Shown here piece after piece: positions 1-10,999 of a DNA stretch of 64,000 bases. Position 1 is the first letter of the stretch. The number at the start of each line of letters is the position of its first letter. This DNA is from Planctomycetota bacterium (lineage in GTDB: Bacteria > Planctomycetota > UBA1135 > GCA-002686595), in assembly GCA_020853575.1 (NCBI GenBank), contig JADYYP010000024.1, positions 1-64,000 on the forward strand, in the 5' to 3' direction. Under the pieces are notes generated by a model. That model saw nothing but the letters and a program-made list of their open reading frames with translations. It was not told where the DNA came from and ran no database searches. Position numbers and translations under genes: made by a program.

Positions 1-441
<441 letters not shown>

Positions 442-538
442 AAGTTTTTGACTTGGCTTGTGGAATCTGGAGCCCAGCGCGCGGGAGCGTGTCCCAGCGC
501 GCGAGGCTCATTGCTCGCATGGTTTCAAGGGTCACCCT

Positions 539-552
539 GATTCTCAAAGAGC
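539..552 (-). promoter_or_regulatory. boxA-like rRNA antitermination element
   Basis: The minus strand reads GCTCTTTGAGAATC about 100 bases upstream of the 16S 5' end. This matches the boxA pattern (TGCTCTTTRAMAA-like) bound by NusB/S10 in rRNA leaders, and the distance is usual for a bacterial rrn leader. It lies between the predicted promoter (639-666) and the 16S gene. Confidence 0.6.
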
Positions 553-638
553 GGCGCCGTTTCCGGCGCTGTTCGGGCCCTTTCGGAGCCCGTTTCCTCG
601 CTGTCGGACGCGCTTGCGTTCGTCAACGCGGGAGGGGG

Positions 639-666
639 ATGATAGGCGCTGGAGGCGCGCTGTCAA
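639..666 (-). promoter_or_regulatory. Predicted rrn promoter (TTGACA-16-TATCAT)
   Basis: On the minus strand a perfect -35 hexamer TTGACA (666 down to 661) is followed after 16 bases by TATCAT (644 down to 639). This would start transcription near 632 and give a leader of about 190 bases that contains the boxA element. A near-identical TTGACT-16-TATCAT pair sits upstream of glmU, which supports this as the housekeeping promoter form of the organism. Confidence 0.6.
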
Positions 667-1216
667 CGCCGCGTTGAGATTTCGGTCGTCGCAGTCGATG
701 CGTGAGTGTAATCGCTTCCACAGCAAGTACTTACGGGGCTTGGTTTCTTGCTGCATCGCCCCGGTTGGGCGTTCGAAGAGGCCGGGGCGCCGCGTTGTGG
801 CTGCATTCGTGCTTGACGGCGGCGGGCGTTCGACCGGGAGTCCAGCGGCGAGTGCTAGCCCCCCCCCCAGCCTCCGGCTGGCTCCAGGCGGGTTGTTGGC
901 CCGTGGGTGTGGCACGCGCTGCATTGCCGAGGGCCGAGTTGCTGGGAGCGCTCGCGAGCCCCGGGCGCCGCGCGGGCGTCGGTTTGGCTTCACTTGGAGC
1001 TGTGAAAGGCCTGGTCGACTGGGTGGAAGGACTGCCTGTTGCGCCTGGTTGAGCGCTTGGATCGCGGTCCGCTGTTGGTGCATCACACCGGGTTCGTCGG
1101 CCGCCAGTCGTCCCGCGAGTCCACGGATTCGAGGGACCCCGCAGCGGATTCGTGTGGCCGGTCTCTGCCCTCCGTGACACTCGGATCACTTCAGCCCTCC
1201 CGCTGTTGCCGGCACC
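667..1216. other. Intergenic stretch with no recognisable gene
   Basis: This interval between the rrn promoter and the IS21 remnant has several open frames on both strands, but they are Arg/Pro/Ala-rich, mutually overlapping and resemble no family I know. It contains a run of ten C near 858-867. Nothing here supports a gene call. Confidence 0.5.
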
Positions 1217-1251
1217 CTGAAAAGGGACTTCGCGGCGCGCTGAAAAGGGAC
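1217..1251. repeat. Direct repeat pair CTGAAAAGGGAC, likely IS21-type terminal repeats
   Basis: CTGAAAAGGGAC occurs at 1217-1228 and again at 1240-1251, 23 bases apart start to start. IS21-family elements carry short multiple repeats of the TGAAAAnnGACC type near their ends. The pair lies about 100 bases before the transposase remnant that starts at 1351, where the left end of such an element is expected. No matching right end was found. Confidence 0.5.
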
Positions 1252-1350
1252 CCCCTTGACCAGCGCTGGAGGAGGCCCCGCGGTGTGGTAGCGCGGCGGA
1301 TCTGGAGTTCGTCGTGCAAACCCGAGCCGGAGGGCCAGGAGGTGATCGGA

Positions 1351-1736
1351 GTGTCGCAGCGGGCCGAGATCCGCCACATGCGTCTCGTGGTCGAGGTGCC
1401 GAAGAAGGAGAGCGCGCGTCGCCTGGGCTTGGACCTCAAGGCGGTGCGGCGTGCGGTGGGGTTGGAGAAGTCCCGCGAACACCGGCCGAGGCCGCGGCGA
1501 CCGCGACGCCTGGATGCGTGTCGCGAGGACATCATCGCGCTGTTGCGCTTGTAGCGGCGGGTATTGGCGAAGCGCGTGGGACGCTTGCTGGGCCCGAAGG
1601 CTCCGTCGGTGCGCGAGCGCGCGCTGCGGGATTACGTGCACGATCGCAAGCGCGAGCTGCTCGGCGTCGAGGCGCGTTCGTGCACCGCACGCACGGGCCG
1701 GGGGACACCCTGGAGCGCGGTTTCTTCGAGCGTTGA
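1351..1736 (+). pseudogene. IS21-family transposase (istA) remnant, interrupted and truncated
   Basis: From the GTG at 1351 (AGGAGG at 1337-1342) the frame reads SQRAEIRHMRLVVEVPKKE, then a helix-turn-helix ending in LDLKAVRRAVG and a basic stretch. This matches the N-terminal DNA-binding part of IstA transposases. An in-frame TAG at 1552-1554 breaks it. The same frame continues with RVGRLLGPKAPSVRERALRDYV, and after a frame change near 1670 the family motif AFVHRTHGPGDTLE appears, just before a stop at 1736. Only about 130 of the usual ~500 residues remain. The rest of the DDE domain and the istB partner are absent. This is a dead fragment next to the rRNA operon. Confidence 0.7.
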
Positions 1737-1921
1737 GCGCGGATCGGTGGCGCGGTGTGCCGTTCGCAGCGTCGCGCCGCGACGGAACGGCGCGCATCGC
1801 TTCCCTCTCGGCGACAGTCGCCGGGGCGTGCACTGCCGAAGCCTACCCCGCGCGGCTCGATCTACACGTTCGCCGGAGCGACCCGGTGAGGGCGGTCATC
1901 TGCCGACGGGCAGACCGTCGG

Positions 1922-2992
1922 TCATGGCTGAACGCGAACCTCGGCATCCTTCGGCAGGATCTCGAAAAGCGCTTCCACGTCCTCGTTGCGCATGCGAATG
2001 CAACCCTCGCTCACGCGCTTGCCGACGCTCGTAGGGTCGTTGGTTCCATGGAACCCCAACGTCGTGCCCCGTCCGTCCTGGTACCACGCCAGCCAGCGGG
2101 TACCGAGCGGGTTGGCCGGGTCGCCGAAGGGGACGGGGTCTCGGCCAACGGGGCTCCACATCGGGTTCTCCTGCTTGAGTCCGATGGTGTACACGCCTGG
2201 ACGTGTGTCGCTGCCTGACTTGCCGACCCCGATTTCCCAACCTACGACGAGCTCGTCCGCATAGCAGTAGAAGGCCCACATCGCGCTCAAGTCGACCAAC
2301 ATCGATGCACGCTCGAGGGGGACACGGATCGTGTCGTCGGGCCGGATCGCGGTCTCGCTCGCCAGGCCGTTGACGCGTGCGATCTGGCCGGTGCAAACCA
2401 GCGCCTCCGGATGCTCGGACAGGGCGCGCTTGCGAAGCGCGATCAAGCTGTCACCGCTCTTCACTTTCAAGTCGGTCGAGCGCCATGCACCACTCTTGGA
2501 CCAACGGTGGAGCGACTGCGCCTGGGCCAAGAGAGCGCACCAGCGCGCCAGACGTACGCGGTCATCACCGCCCTCGCGCAGGTGCCCGAGAATCACGTCG
2601 CTCAGGATGCGTGCCGCGCGAGCGCCCTCCTTGGCTTCGATGGCCGCGATCGCCTCGGCCTCGTGCGCGCCCGCGTCCAGCGGGTGCGGTGCGGTCTGCG
2701 CAGCTCGATCCCCGTTGGACAGGTCCGGAACGCCCGAGGGCTGCGGACTCGAACTCGCCTCCGGCCGCAGCCCGACCTCCGAGAGCTCAGCTGCCGTGGG
2801 TGCAGCTTCGCTGGCGCTCGGTGTCGATCCCGCGCTCGAAGGTGCGGACTCGGCCGCGTGCACCTCCTCGAGTCGCACGAACTCCGCGCTCGACGCACCC
2901 GTGCTCTCCTCTCCAGAGCCGCAACCCGCGGAAGTGAGTGCGAGCAACAGTCCGGCGAGCGAGTCCAAGCGGTGAGAAGTGCTTCGGTGCAT
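1922..2992 (-). CDS. Lipoprotein L,D-transpeptidase with LysM domain (YkuD family)
   Basis: Cell-wall enzyme that would form 3-3 cross-links in peptidoglycan or attach proteins to it. The 356-residue product begins with a short n-region, a hydrophobic stretch and a lipobox ending at Cys24 (LTSAGC), so it should be a lipoprotein. A low-complexity Ser/Ala/Glu linker follows, then a LysM domain (about 175-225, VKSGDSLIALRKRAL) and a C-terminal YkuD domain (about 232-355) with the active-site signature HGT...SEGCIRM: His315 and Cys331. The start at 2992 was chosen because it gives a proper lipoprotein signal; the frame extends further upstream without one. It is the last gene of the minus-strand envelope block, 264 bases after ileS. 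Confidence 0.9.
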   Translation of the reverse strand: MHRSTSHRLDSLAGLLLALTSAGCGSGEESTGASSAEFVRLEEVHAAESAPSSAGSTPSASEAAPTAAELSEVGLRPEASSSPQPSGVPDLSNGDRAAQTAPHPLDAGAHEAEAIAAIEAKEGARAARILSDVILGHLREGGDDRVRLARWCALLAQAQSLHRWSKSGAWRSTDLKVKSGDSLIALRKRALSEHPEALVCTGQIARVNGLASETAIRPDDTIRVPLERASMLVDLSAMWAFYCYADELVVGWEIGVGKSGSDTRPGVYTIGLKQENPMWSPVGRDPVPFGDPANPLGTRWLAWYQDGRGTTLGFHGTNDPTSVGKRVSEGCIRMRNEDVEALFEILPKDAEVRVQP

Positions 2993-3256
2993 GTCGATTG
3001 ATCGGGGCTGCGGCCGCGCGAGGCAGCGCGCCAGGTGGGCGAAATCGGGGAGCCCCGGTGATGCCGTGCCGGCTCGAAGACCCGGAACCACTTAAGCGGT
3101 TCAGGGGGGTCCCTCATGCGTGCGCGATGCGCACGACGATCGAAGTGGGACCCGGAGGTTGCTTGTTCGGCTCCGGGGGTGTGTCCGGGTCACGAACTCA
3201 CTAGGGTTGTCCCCGAGGCAGAAAGTACCACCGCGAGCAGCCCTGGGCAACGCACG
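2993..3256. other. Gap between ileS and the transpeptidase gene, two small hairpins
   Basis: This 264-base gap holds a perfect 7-bp inverted repeat CGTGCGC-GAT-GCGCACG at 3119-3135 and a CCCGGAG/CTCCGGG stem at 3151-3177. Neither is followed by a T-tract. They may end the ileS transcript or shape the leader of the transpeptidase gene. No ORF here is convincing. Confidence 0.35.
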
Positions 3257-6583
<3,327 letters not shown>

Positions 6584-6595
6584 GGAGCGAGCGTT

Positions 6596-7639
6596 CTACC
6601 AAGCCTGGCTGCGGATTTCCGCCGCGATGCGCTCGGCGAGCTCGAGCGCTCGATAGCCGTCCTCGCCGGTCACTTCGGGGATGCGCCGCTCGCGCACGCA
6701 TGCCAGGAACGACTCGAGTTCGGCCTGCAAGGGGCGCTCACCGCCGGCTAGGTCGAGCTCGGCGAGCTCGAGCATGCCACTCGACACCAGATCGGTGCGC
6801 GCGGCGATCTCTTCCGGAGTGAGGTTCGACAGTGCGCTGCGCCCCTCGACCCAGCGCGGGCCTTTCTTGACGAGCAGGCCGTAGTTCTTGTGCAGGTCGA
6901 GGCTGACGTACGCGCTCGACGAGAACATGCGCAAGCGGCGCGTGGGCTGGAGCGAAGCGCGGCTGGCCGTGATGTTCGCGCGCGCTCCGTTCTCGAAGAC
7001 CAAGCGGACGCTCGCCATGTCCTCGTGCTCGGTCAGGATCGCGCCTCCGGCGGCGTCCAGCGAGCGCACCGGCGAGTCGACCAGGTCGAGCACCAGATCG
7101 AGGTCGTGGATCATCAAGTCGTGCACGACGCCGATGTCGGTCGAGCGAAAGCTGAACGGCGCCAGACGCTGGCACTCGATGAAACGCGGCGCGAGCCTCA
7201 GGTCGCGCACCTTGCGGATACCGGGCTGAAAGCGCTCGACGTGGCCCACCGAAAGCGTGGCTCCGCCGCGCCGGGCCGCCGCGAGGATCGCGCGCGCGCT
7301 CTCGAGATCGTGGGCCAGCGGCTTCTCGACCAAGCACCCGATACCGCGCTCGAGCAAGGGCACCGCGACCGCCGCGTGAAAGCGCGTCGGGACCGCGATC
7401 ACCACCGCAGACACGCCCGCGGGACAGGCTTCGAGCACGTCGCCGGGCGCGGAACTCGGGAGCAGGCGCGCCGGGCAGCGCACCTCGTGCGCCACGTGCT
7501 GCACACGCTCCGCACTCGTGTCGACGACGGCCGCGAGCTCGACGTCGGCGCGGGCACTCAGAATCCGCGCGTGGACCGAGCCCAGGTGCCCCACGCCGAA
7601 GACCGCGACCTTGGGGCGCGCGCGCTCAGGCGACGACAT
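6596..7639 (-). CDS. Gfo/Idh/MocA-family NAD(P)-dependent oxidoreductase, coupled to lpxA
   Basis: Predicted sugar or nucleotide-sugar dehydrogenase. The N-terminus has a Rossmann motif (VAVFGVGHLGSVHA), followed by the family signature EKPLAHD, whose Lys is the usual catalytic residue, and a C-terminal alpha/beta domain. The start at 7639 was chosen because the Rossmann fold begins right after it; the longer frame upstream is low-complexity shadow. The start overlaps the end of lpxA by 14 bases, which implies translational coupling. In some bacteria a Gfo/Idh enzyme (GnnA) makes UDP-3-oxo-GlcNAc, which is transaminated to the diamino sugar used by LpxA. A GnnB aminotransferase is not next to it here, so that role is only a hypothesis. 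Other Gfo/Idh roles in envelope sugar metabolism fit equally well. Confidence 0.85.
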   Translation of the reverse strand: MSSPERARPKVAVFGVGHLGSVHARILSARADVELAAVVDTSAERVQHVAHEVRCPARLLPSSAPGDVLEACPAGVSAVVIAVPTRFHAAVAVPLLERGIGCLVEKPLAHDLESARAILAAARRGGATLSVGHVERFQPGIRKVRDLRLAPRFIECQRLAPFSFRSTDIGVVHDLMIHDLDLVLDLVDSPVRSLDAAGGAILTEHEDMASVRLVFENGARANITASRASLQPTRRLRMFSSSAYVSLDLHKNYGLLVKKGPRWVEGRSALSNLTPEEIAARTDLVSSGMLELAELDLAGGERPLQAELESFLACVRERRIPEVTGEDGYRALELAERIAAEIRSQAW

Positions 7640-8483
7640 GTCGTTCTCCGAGGATGCGCTGGCGGCCAAGTTGGAAGAAGTGCTCGCGCAGGCTCTCGCG
7701 ATAGCGACCCTTGAGTCCGCGCGCCTGCTCCTCCAGCGCCGCGCACAACTCGAGCACCTCCGGAGTCGACTGCGCATCGCCGCGCAGCTGCTCGACGCTG
7801 TGGCGCTGGGGCGCGCCCGAACGGTAGATCAGCCGAAACGCGGTCTGCACGGATTCGATCTGCGCCGGACTGAAGCCCGCGCGCTCGAGCCCGACGACGT
7901 TCACTTGACGGACCCGCGACTGGTGCCCCTCGAGCAGCATGAACGGAGGAACGTCCTGCGGAACTCGCGTCATGCCGCCGACGTAGGCATAGCGGCCGAT
8001 GGTCACGAATTGATTGGCCGCGGCGGCTCCGCCGACGTTGGCGCCGTCGCCGACCAGCACGTGCCCGGCGAGCAATACGCCGTTGGCCAGGATCACGCGG
8101 TCCCCTACCTCGCAGTCGTGAGCAACGTGGCAACAGGCCATCAACAGGCAGCCCGATCCGATCTTGGTCAACCCGCCGCCCTTGACCGTGCCACAGTTGA
8201 TCGTGACGAACTCGCGGATCGTGTTGCCGTCGCCGATCTCGAGCCACGTGGGCTCGCCGCGGTACGACAGATCCTGGGGCGGACCACCCAGGTTGGCCTG
8301 ACCCACGATGTAGTTGTCGGCACCCAGCGTCGTGACGCCGTCGATCACGACGTGCGGTCCCAGTCGCGTCCGGTCGCCGATCCTGGCGCGCCCGCCGACG
8401 ACCGAGTAGGGCCCGATCACCACGTCTTGCCCGAGCTCTGCTCCCGGTGCGATCACGGCCGTCGGATGGATGTTGGTCGCCAT
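7626..8483 (-). CDS. lpxA: Acyl-ACP--UDP-N-acetylglucosamine O-acyltransferase
   Basis: First enzyme of lipid A synthesis: transfers a 3-hydroxyacyl chain from ACP to the 3-position of UDP-GlcNAc (or its 3-amino analogue). The 285-residue protein is a left-handed beta-helix with many hexapeptide repeats and a C-terminal helical part. The active-site segment LLMACCHVAHDC contains His122, equivalent to the catalytic His125 of E. coli. The conserved GGMT...QDVPPF segment and an NVVGLERAGF helix start follow. It is 11 bases downstream of lpxC-fabZ and overlaps the following oxidoreductase gene, in the order lpxD, lpxC-fabZ, lpxA. Confidence 0.96.
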   Translation of the reverse strand: MATNIHPTAVIAPGAELGQDVVIGPYSVVGGRARIGDRTRLGPHVVIDGVTTLGADNYIVGQANLGGPPQDLSYRGEPTWLEIGDGNTIREFVTINCGTVKGGGLTKIGSGCLLMACCHVAHDCEVGDRVILANGVLLAGHVLVGDGANVGGAAAANQFVTIGRYAYVGGMTRVPQDVPPFMLLEGHQSRVRQVNVVGLERAGFSPAQIESVQTAFRLIYRSGAPQRHSVEQLRGDAQSTPEVLELCAALEEQARGLKGRYRESLREHFFQLGRQRILGERHVVA

Positions 8484-8494
8484 CGCGTCCCCCC

Positions 8495-9787
8495 TCAGCT
8501 CTCCACCATGGTGAACATCAACGTCGCCTCACACACCACGCGCCCCGCTACCGAGCCCGTGCCGCGCACTTGGCCCGTTTCGCCTTTCATGCGCAGCGTC
8601 TCGACTTCGATGCGCAACTGATCGCCCGGGACGACGGCGCCACGCAGCTTGACTTTGTCGATCGACCACAACACCGCGAGCTTGCCGGTGAATTCGAGTT
8701 TGCGCAGCAAGAGTACGCCGGCGAGTTGCGCCATCGACTCGAGCTGCAACACGCCCGGCATCACCGGGTGGTCGGGGAAGTGCCCTTGGAAGAAGGGCTC
8801 GTTGATCGAGACGTTCTTGATGCCCACCGCGCGCGTGTAGCCCTCGATCTCGATCACACGATCGATCATCAGGAACGGATAGCGGTGCGGCAGGAGCTTC
8901 ATCACCTCGCGGATGTCCAGACCGCTCTCGCGTTGGATCAGCCCGCCGGTCTCCTTCTCCTGCATCAGGTCGACCAGGCGCCGCACGAGCTCGGCGTTGG
9001 TCGAATGCCCCGAACGCGTCGCGATCACGTGGGCGTGCAAGTCGGCGCCGAGCAGCGAAAGGTCGCCCAGCAAGTCGAGCATCTTGTGGCGCACTGGCTC
9101 GCTCGACATGCGCATCACCGTCTCCGGGTCGCCGAGCACGACGGTGTTCTCGCGCGTCGCGCCTTTGCCGAATCCCGCAGCCTGGAGCTTGGGCACTTCC
9201 GAGGCGAGGCAGAAGGTGCGGGCGGGCGCGATCTCCCGCTCGAAGCTCTCCGGGTCGATGTCGAGCTGCAGCGAGCCGCCCTGAACTCCAGGGTCGTCGA
9301 AAGATGCGATGTACTGCAGCGTGAGCTGCGGCTTCTCGCTGGGAAGCGCGACCAAGGTCGCCGACTTCTCGCGCACGTAGATCGGCTCCTCGAGTCGGAA
9401 CGAGCGCACCTCGGCGCGCTGCTCGACGGTTCCGACCTGCTTGAAGAGCTCGAGGAACGCCATGGCGCTGCCGTCCATGCCCGGCATCTCGGGACCGTCC
9501 ATCTCGATGCGCAGGTTGTCGACGCCCAACCCGGCGCACACCGCGAGCAAGTGCTCGACGGTCTCGACCTCGGCGTTGCCGCGCTTGAGCCGCGTCCTCA
9601 GATCGGCTTGCACGCGGTACTGGATGCGCGCCGGGATCGGCTGCGCGTCGGCGACATCGGTGCGCACGAACTCGATCCCCGTGCCTTGCGGAGCGGGGAG
9701 CACGCGTGCGTGAACCAAGTTGCCCGAATGCAATCCGACGCCGGAGAACTCGACCGGCGTGCGCAGCGTGCGTTGCAGGCGACTCAT
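8495..9787 (-). CDS. lpxC-fabZ: Bifunctional UDP-3-O-acyl-GlcNAc deacetylase / 3-hydroxyacyl-ACP dehydratase
   Basis: A fusion of two enzymes. Residues 1-275 are LpxC, the committed zinc deacetylase of lipid A synthesis, with zinc ligands His79 (VETVEHLLA), His234 and Asp238 (HKMLDLLGD) and the general-acid His261 (SGHSTNAEL). Residues about 290-430 are FabZ, with catalytic His301 (LLPHRYPFLMID) and Glu350 in the FPDHPVMPGVLQLES motif. Fusions of this type are known in Bacteroidota, Chlamydiota and Planctomycetota. The chosen ATG at 9787 overlaps the lpxD stop (ATGA), so the two genes are coupled. The fusion would balance lipid A against fatty-acid synthesis, as both draw on 3-hydroxyacyl-ACP. 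Confidence 0.96.
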   Translation of the reverse strand: MSRLQRTLRTPVEFSGVGLHSGNLVHARVLPAPQGTGIEFVRTDVADAQPIPARIQYRVQADLRTRLKRGNAEVETVEHLLAVCAGLGVDNLRIEMDGPEMPGMDGSAMAFLELFKQVGTVEQRAEVRSFRLEEPIYVREKSATLVALPSEKPQLTLQYIASFDDPGVQGGSLQLDIDPESFEREIAPARTFCLASEVPKLQAAGFGKGATRENTVVLGDPETVMRMSSEPVRHKMLDLLGDLSLLGADLHAHVIATRSGHSTNAELVRRLVDLMQEKETGGLIQRESGLDIREVMKLLPHRYPFLMIDRVIEIEGYTRAVGIKNVSINEPFFQGHFPDHPVMPGVLQLESMAQLAGVLLLRKLEFTGKLAVLWSIDKVKLRGAVVPGDQLRIEVETLRMKGETGQVRGTGSVAGRVVCEATLMFTMVES

Positions 9788-10833
9788 GCGCCCTCCTTGG
9801 TCCCGCGCTCGGCCTCCAGGGCCTTGACGCGGTCGAACAGTTGATCGAGGCGCTTGAGCAGCGCGAGCTCGCGCATCCACTCGGCCTTGGGGCGCGCCCA
9901 GTAGCCCATGTAGTCGCCGCGCCCGGGCAGATCCGAGAGCACCGCGCTCTTGGGACCGACGCGCGCGCCGTCTCCGATCTCGAGCTGCGGGCCGACACCC
10001 GACTGTCCCGCGATGATCACGCCGCGACCGATGCGACTCGAGCCGGCGATGCCGACCTGTGCCGTGAACAGCGCGTGCTCGCCGACCTGCACGTTGTGGG
10101 CGATGTGCACGAGGTTGTCGAGTTTCGCGCCACGCCCGATGCGCGTGGCGCTGAAGCGACCACGGTCGATGGTGGTGTTGGCGCCGATCTCGACGTCGTC
10201 CTCGACGATCACCGACCCGGCGTGCGGCGCCTTCTTCCAGCCTTCGATGCCGCTCTTGCCGAGCAGCGGATCGAAGCCGAATCCGTCCCCGCCGAGTACT
10301 GCACCCGCGTGGATCTGGCAACGCGCGCCGATCGTGACTCCGTCGTACAGCACGACGTGCGAACGCAGCTCGCTGTCCTCGCCGATGCGCGCCCTGCGAG
10401 CGACGACCACGTGACTGTGGAGCGCGACACGATCACCGATCTCGGCTTCCTCGCCGACGACGCAGTAGGCGCCGATCGAAACCTCGCGCCCGATGCGCGC
10501 CGAAGCCGCGACGCACGCGGTGGCGTGGATTCCCGGCGCTGGCCGGCGCGGCAAGCGATCGAACACGGACAAGAGCCGTTCGAAGGCCGCGTTCGGATCG
10601 CTGCAGCGCAGGAGCGCCAGGTCTCGACGCGACACGGACAGCCCGTTGGGCACGACCAAGGCCGCGGCGCGCGTTTGCTCGAGCTCGCGCTGGTAACGCG
10701 GATGCCCGAAGTAACTGATGTCGTCGGGCTCTGCCTCGGCCAGCGCGGCGGGCCCCTTGACCTCGATGCGCGGGTCCCCTTCGAGCGCGGCGCCGCACAA
10801 TGCGGCGAGTTCTTCGAGCGTGCGATGTGTCAT
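9784..10833 (-). CDS. lpxD: UDP-3-O-acylglucosamine N-acyltransferase
   Basis: Third enzyme of lipid A synthesis, adding the N-linked hydroxyacyl chain to UDP-3-O-acyl-glucosamine. The 349-residue protein has the N-terminal uridine-binding domain (DISYFGHPRYQREL), then a long hexapeptide-repeat beta-helix containing VHIAHN with His246 (equivalent to catalytic His239 of E. coli), and a short C-terminal helix. The start at 10833 gives the normal N-terminus; the frame stays open upstream but is unlike LpxD. It is the first gene after a 166-base gap downstream of bamA and overlaps lpxC-fabZ by 4 bases. Confidence 0.96.
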   Translation of the reverse strand: MTHRTLEELAALCGAALEGDPRIEVKGPAALAEAEPDDISYFGHPRYQRELEQTRAAALVVPNGLSVSRRDLALLRCSDPNAAFERLLSVFDRLPRRPAPGIHATACVAASARIGREVSIGAYCVVGEEAEIGDRVALHSHVVVARRARIGEDSELRSHVVLYDGVTIGARCQIHAGAVLGGDGFGFDPLLGKSGIEGWKKAPHAGSVIVEDDVEIGANTTIDRGRFSATRIGRGAKLDNLVHIAHNVQVGEHALFTAQVGIAGSSRIGRGVIIAGQSGVGPQLEIGDGARVGPKSAVLSDLPGRGDYMGYWARPKAEWMRELALLKRLDQLFDRVKALEAERGTKEGA

Positions 10834-10926
10834 GAAAGCCAGAGCCCAAGTAGGGCCCATCGAGGGTTCTACGGTGCGAACCCGGACTGCGAGCGAGCTC
10901 GAAAGGAGCCCACTTCGGTGGTCGAG

Positions 10927-10955
10927 GGTGTAGCGCTCTCCCGCGACGCTGTCAA
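10927..10955 (-). promoter_or_regulatory. Possible promoter for the lpxD operon
   Basis: In the bamA-lpxD gap the minus strand shows a perfect -35 TTGACA (10955 down to 10950), 17 bases and then TACACC (10932 down to 10927), a weak -10. It would give a 5' leader of about 85-90 bases before the lpxD start. The -35 is strong, but the poor -10 makes this uncertain. Confidence 0.3.
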
Positions 10956-10999
10956 ACCGATCGTGCGCGAGCGGCTCCGGCGGCGCCCCGCGGCGCACG

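Noticed and set aside
858-867. Run of ten C as a possible phase-variable tract
   Set aside because: It lies outside any supported gene or promoter, so no switching target can be named.
458-1189. Several overlapping frames of 70-240 codons on both strands upstream of the rRNA gene
   Set aside because: They overlap the rrn promoter and leader, contradict each other and show only biased composition.
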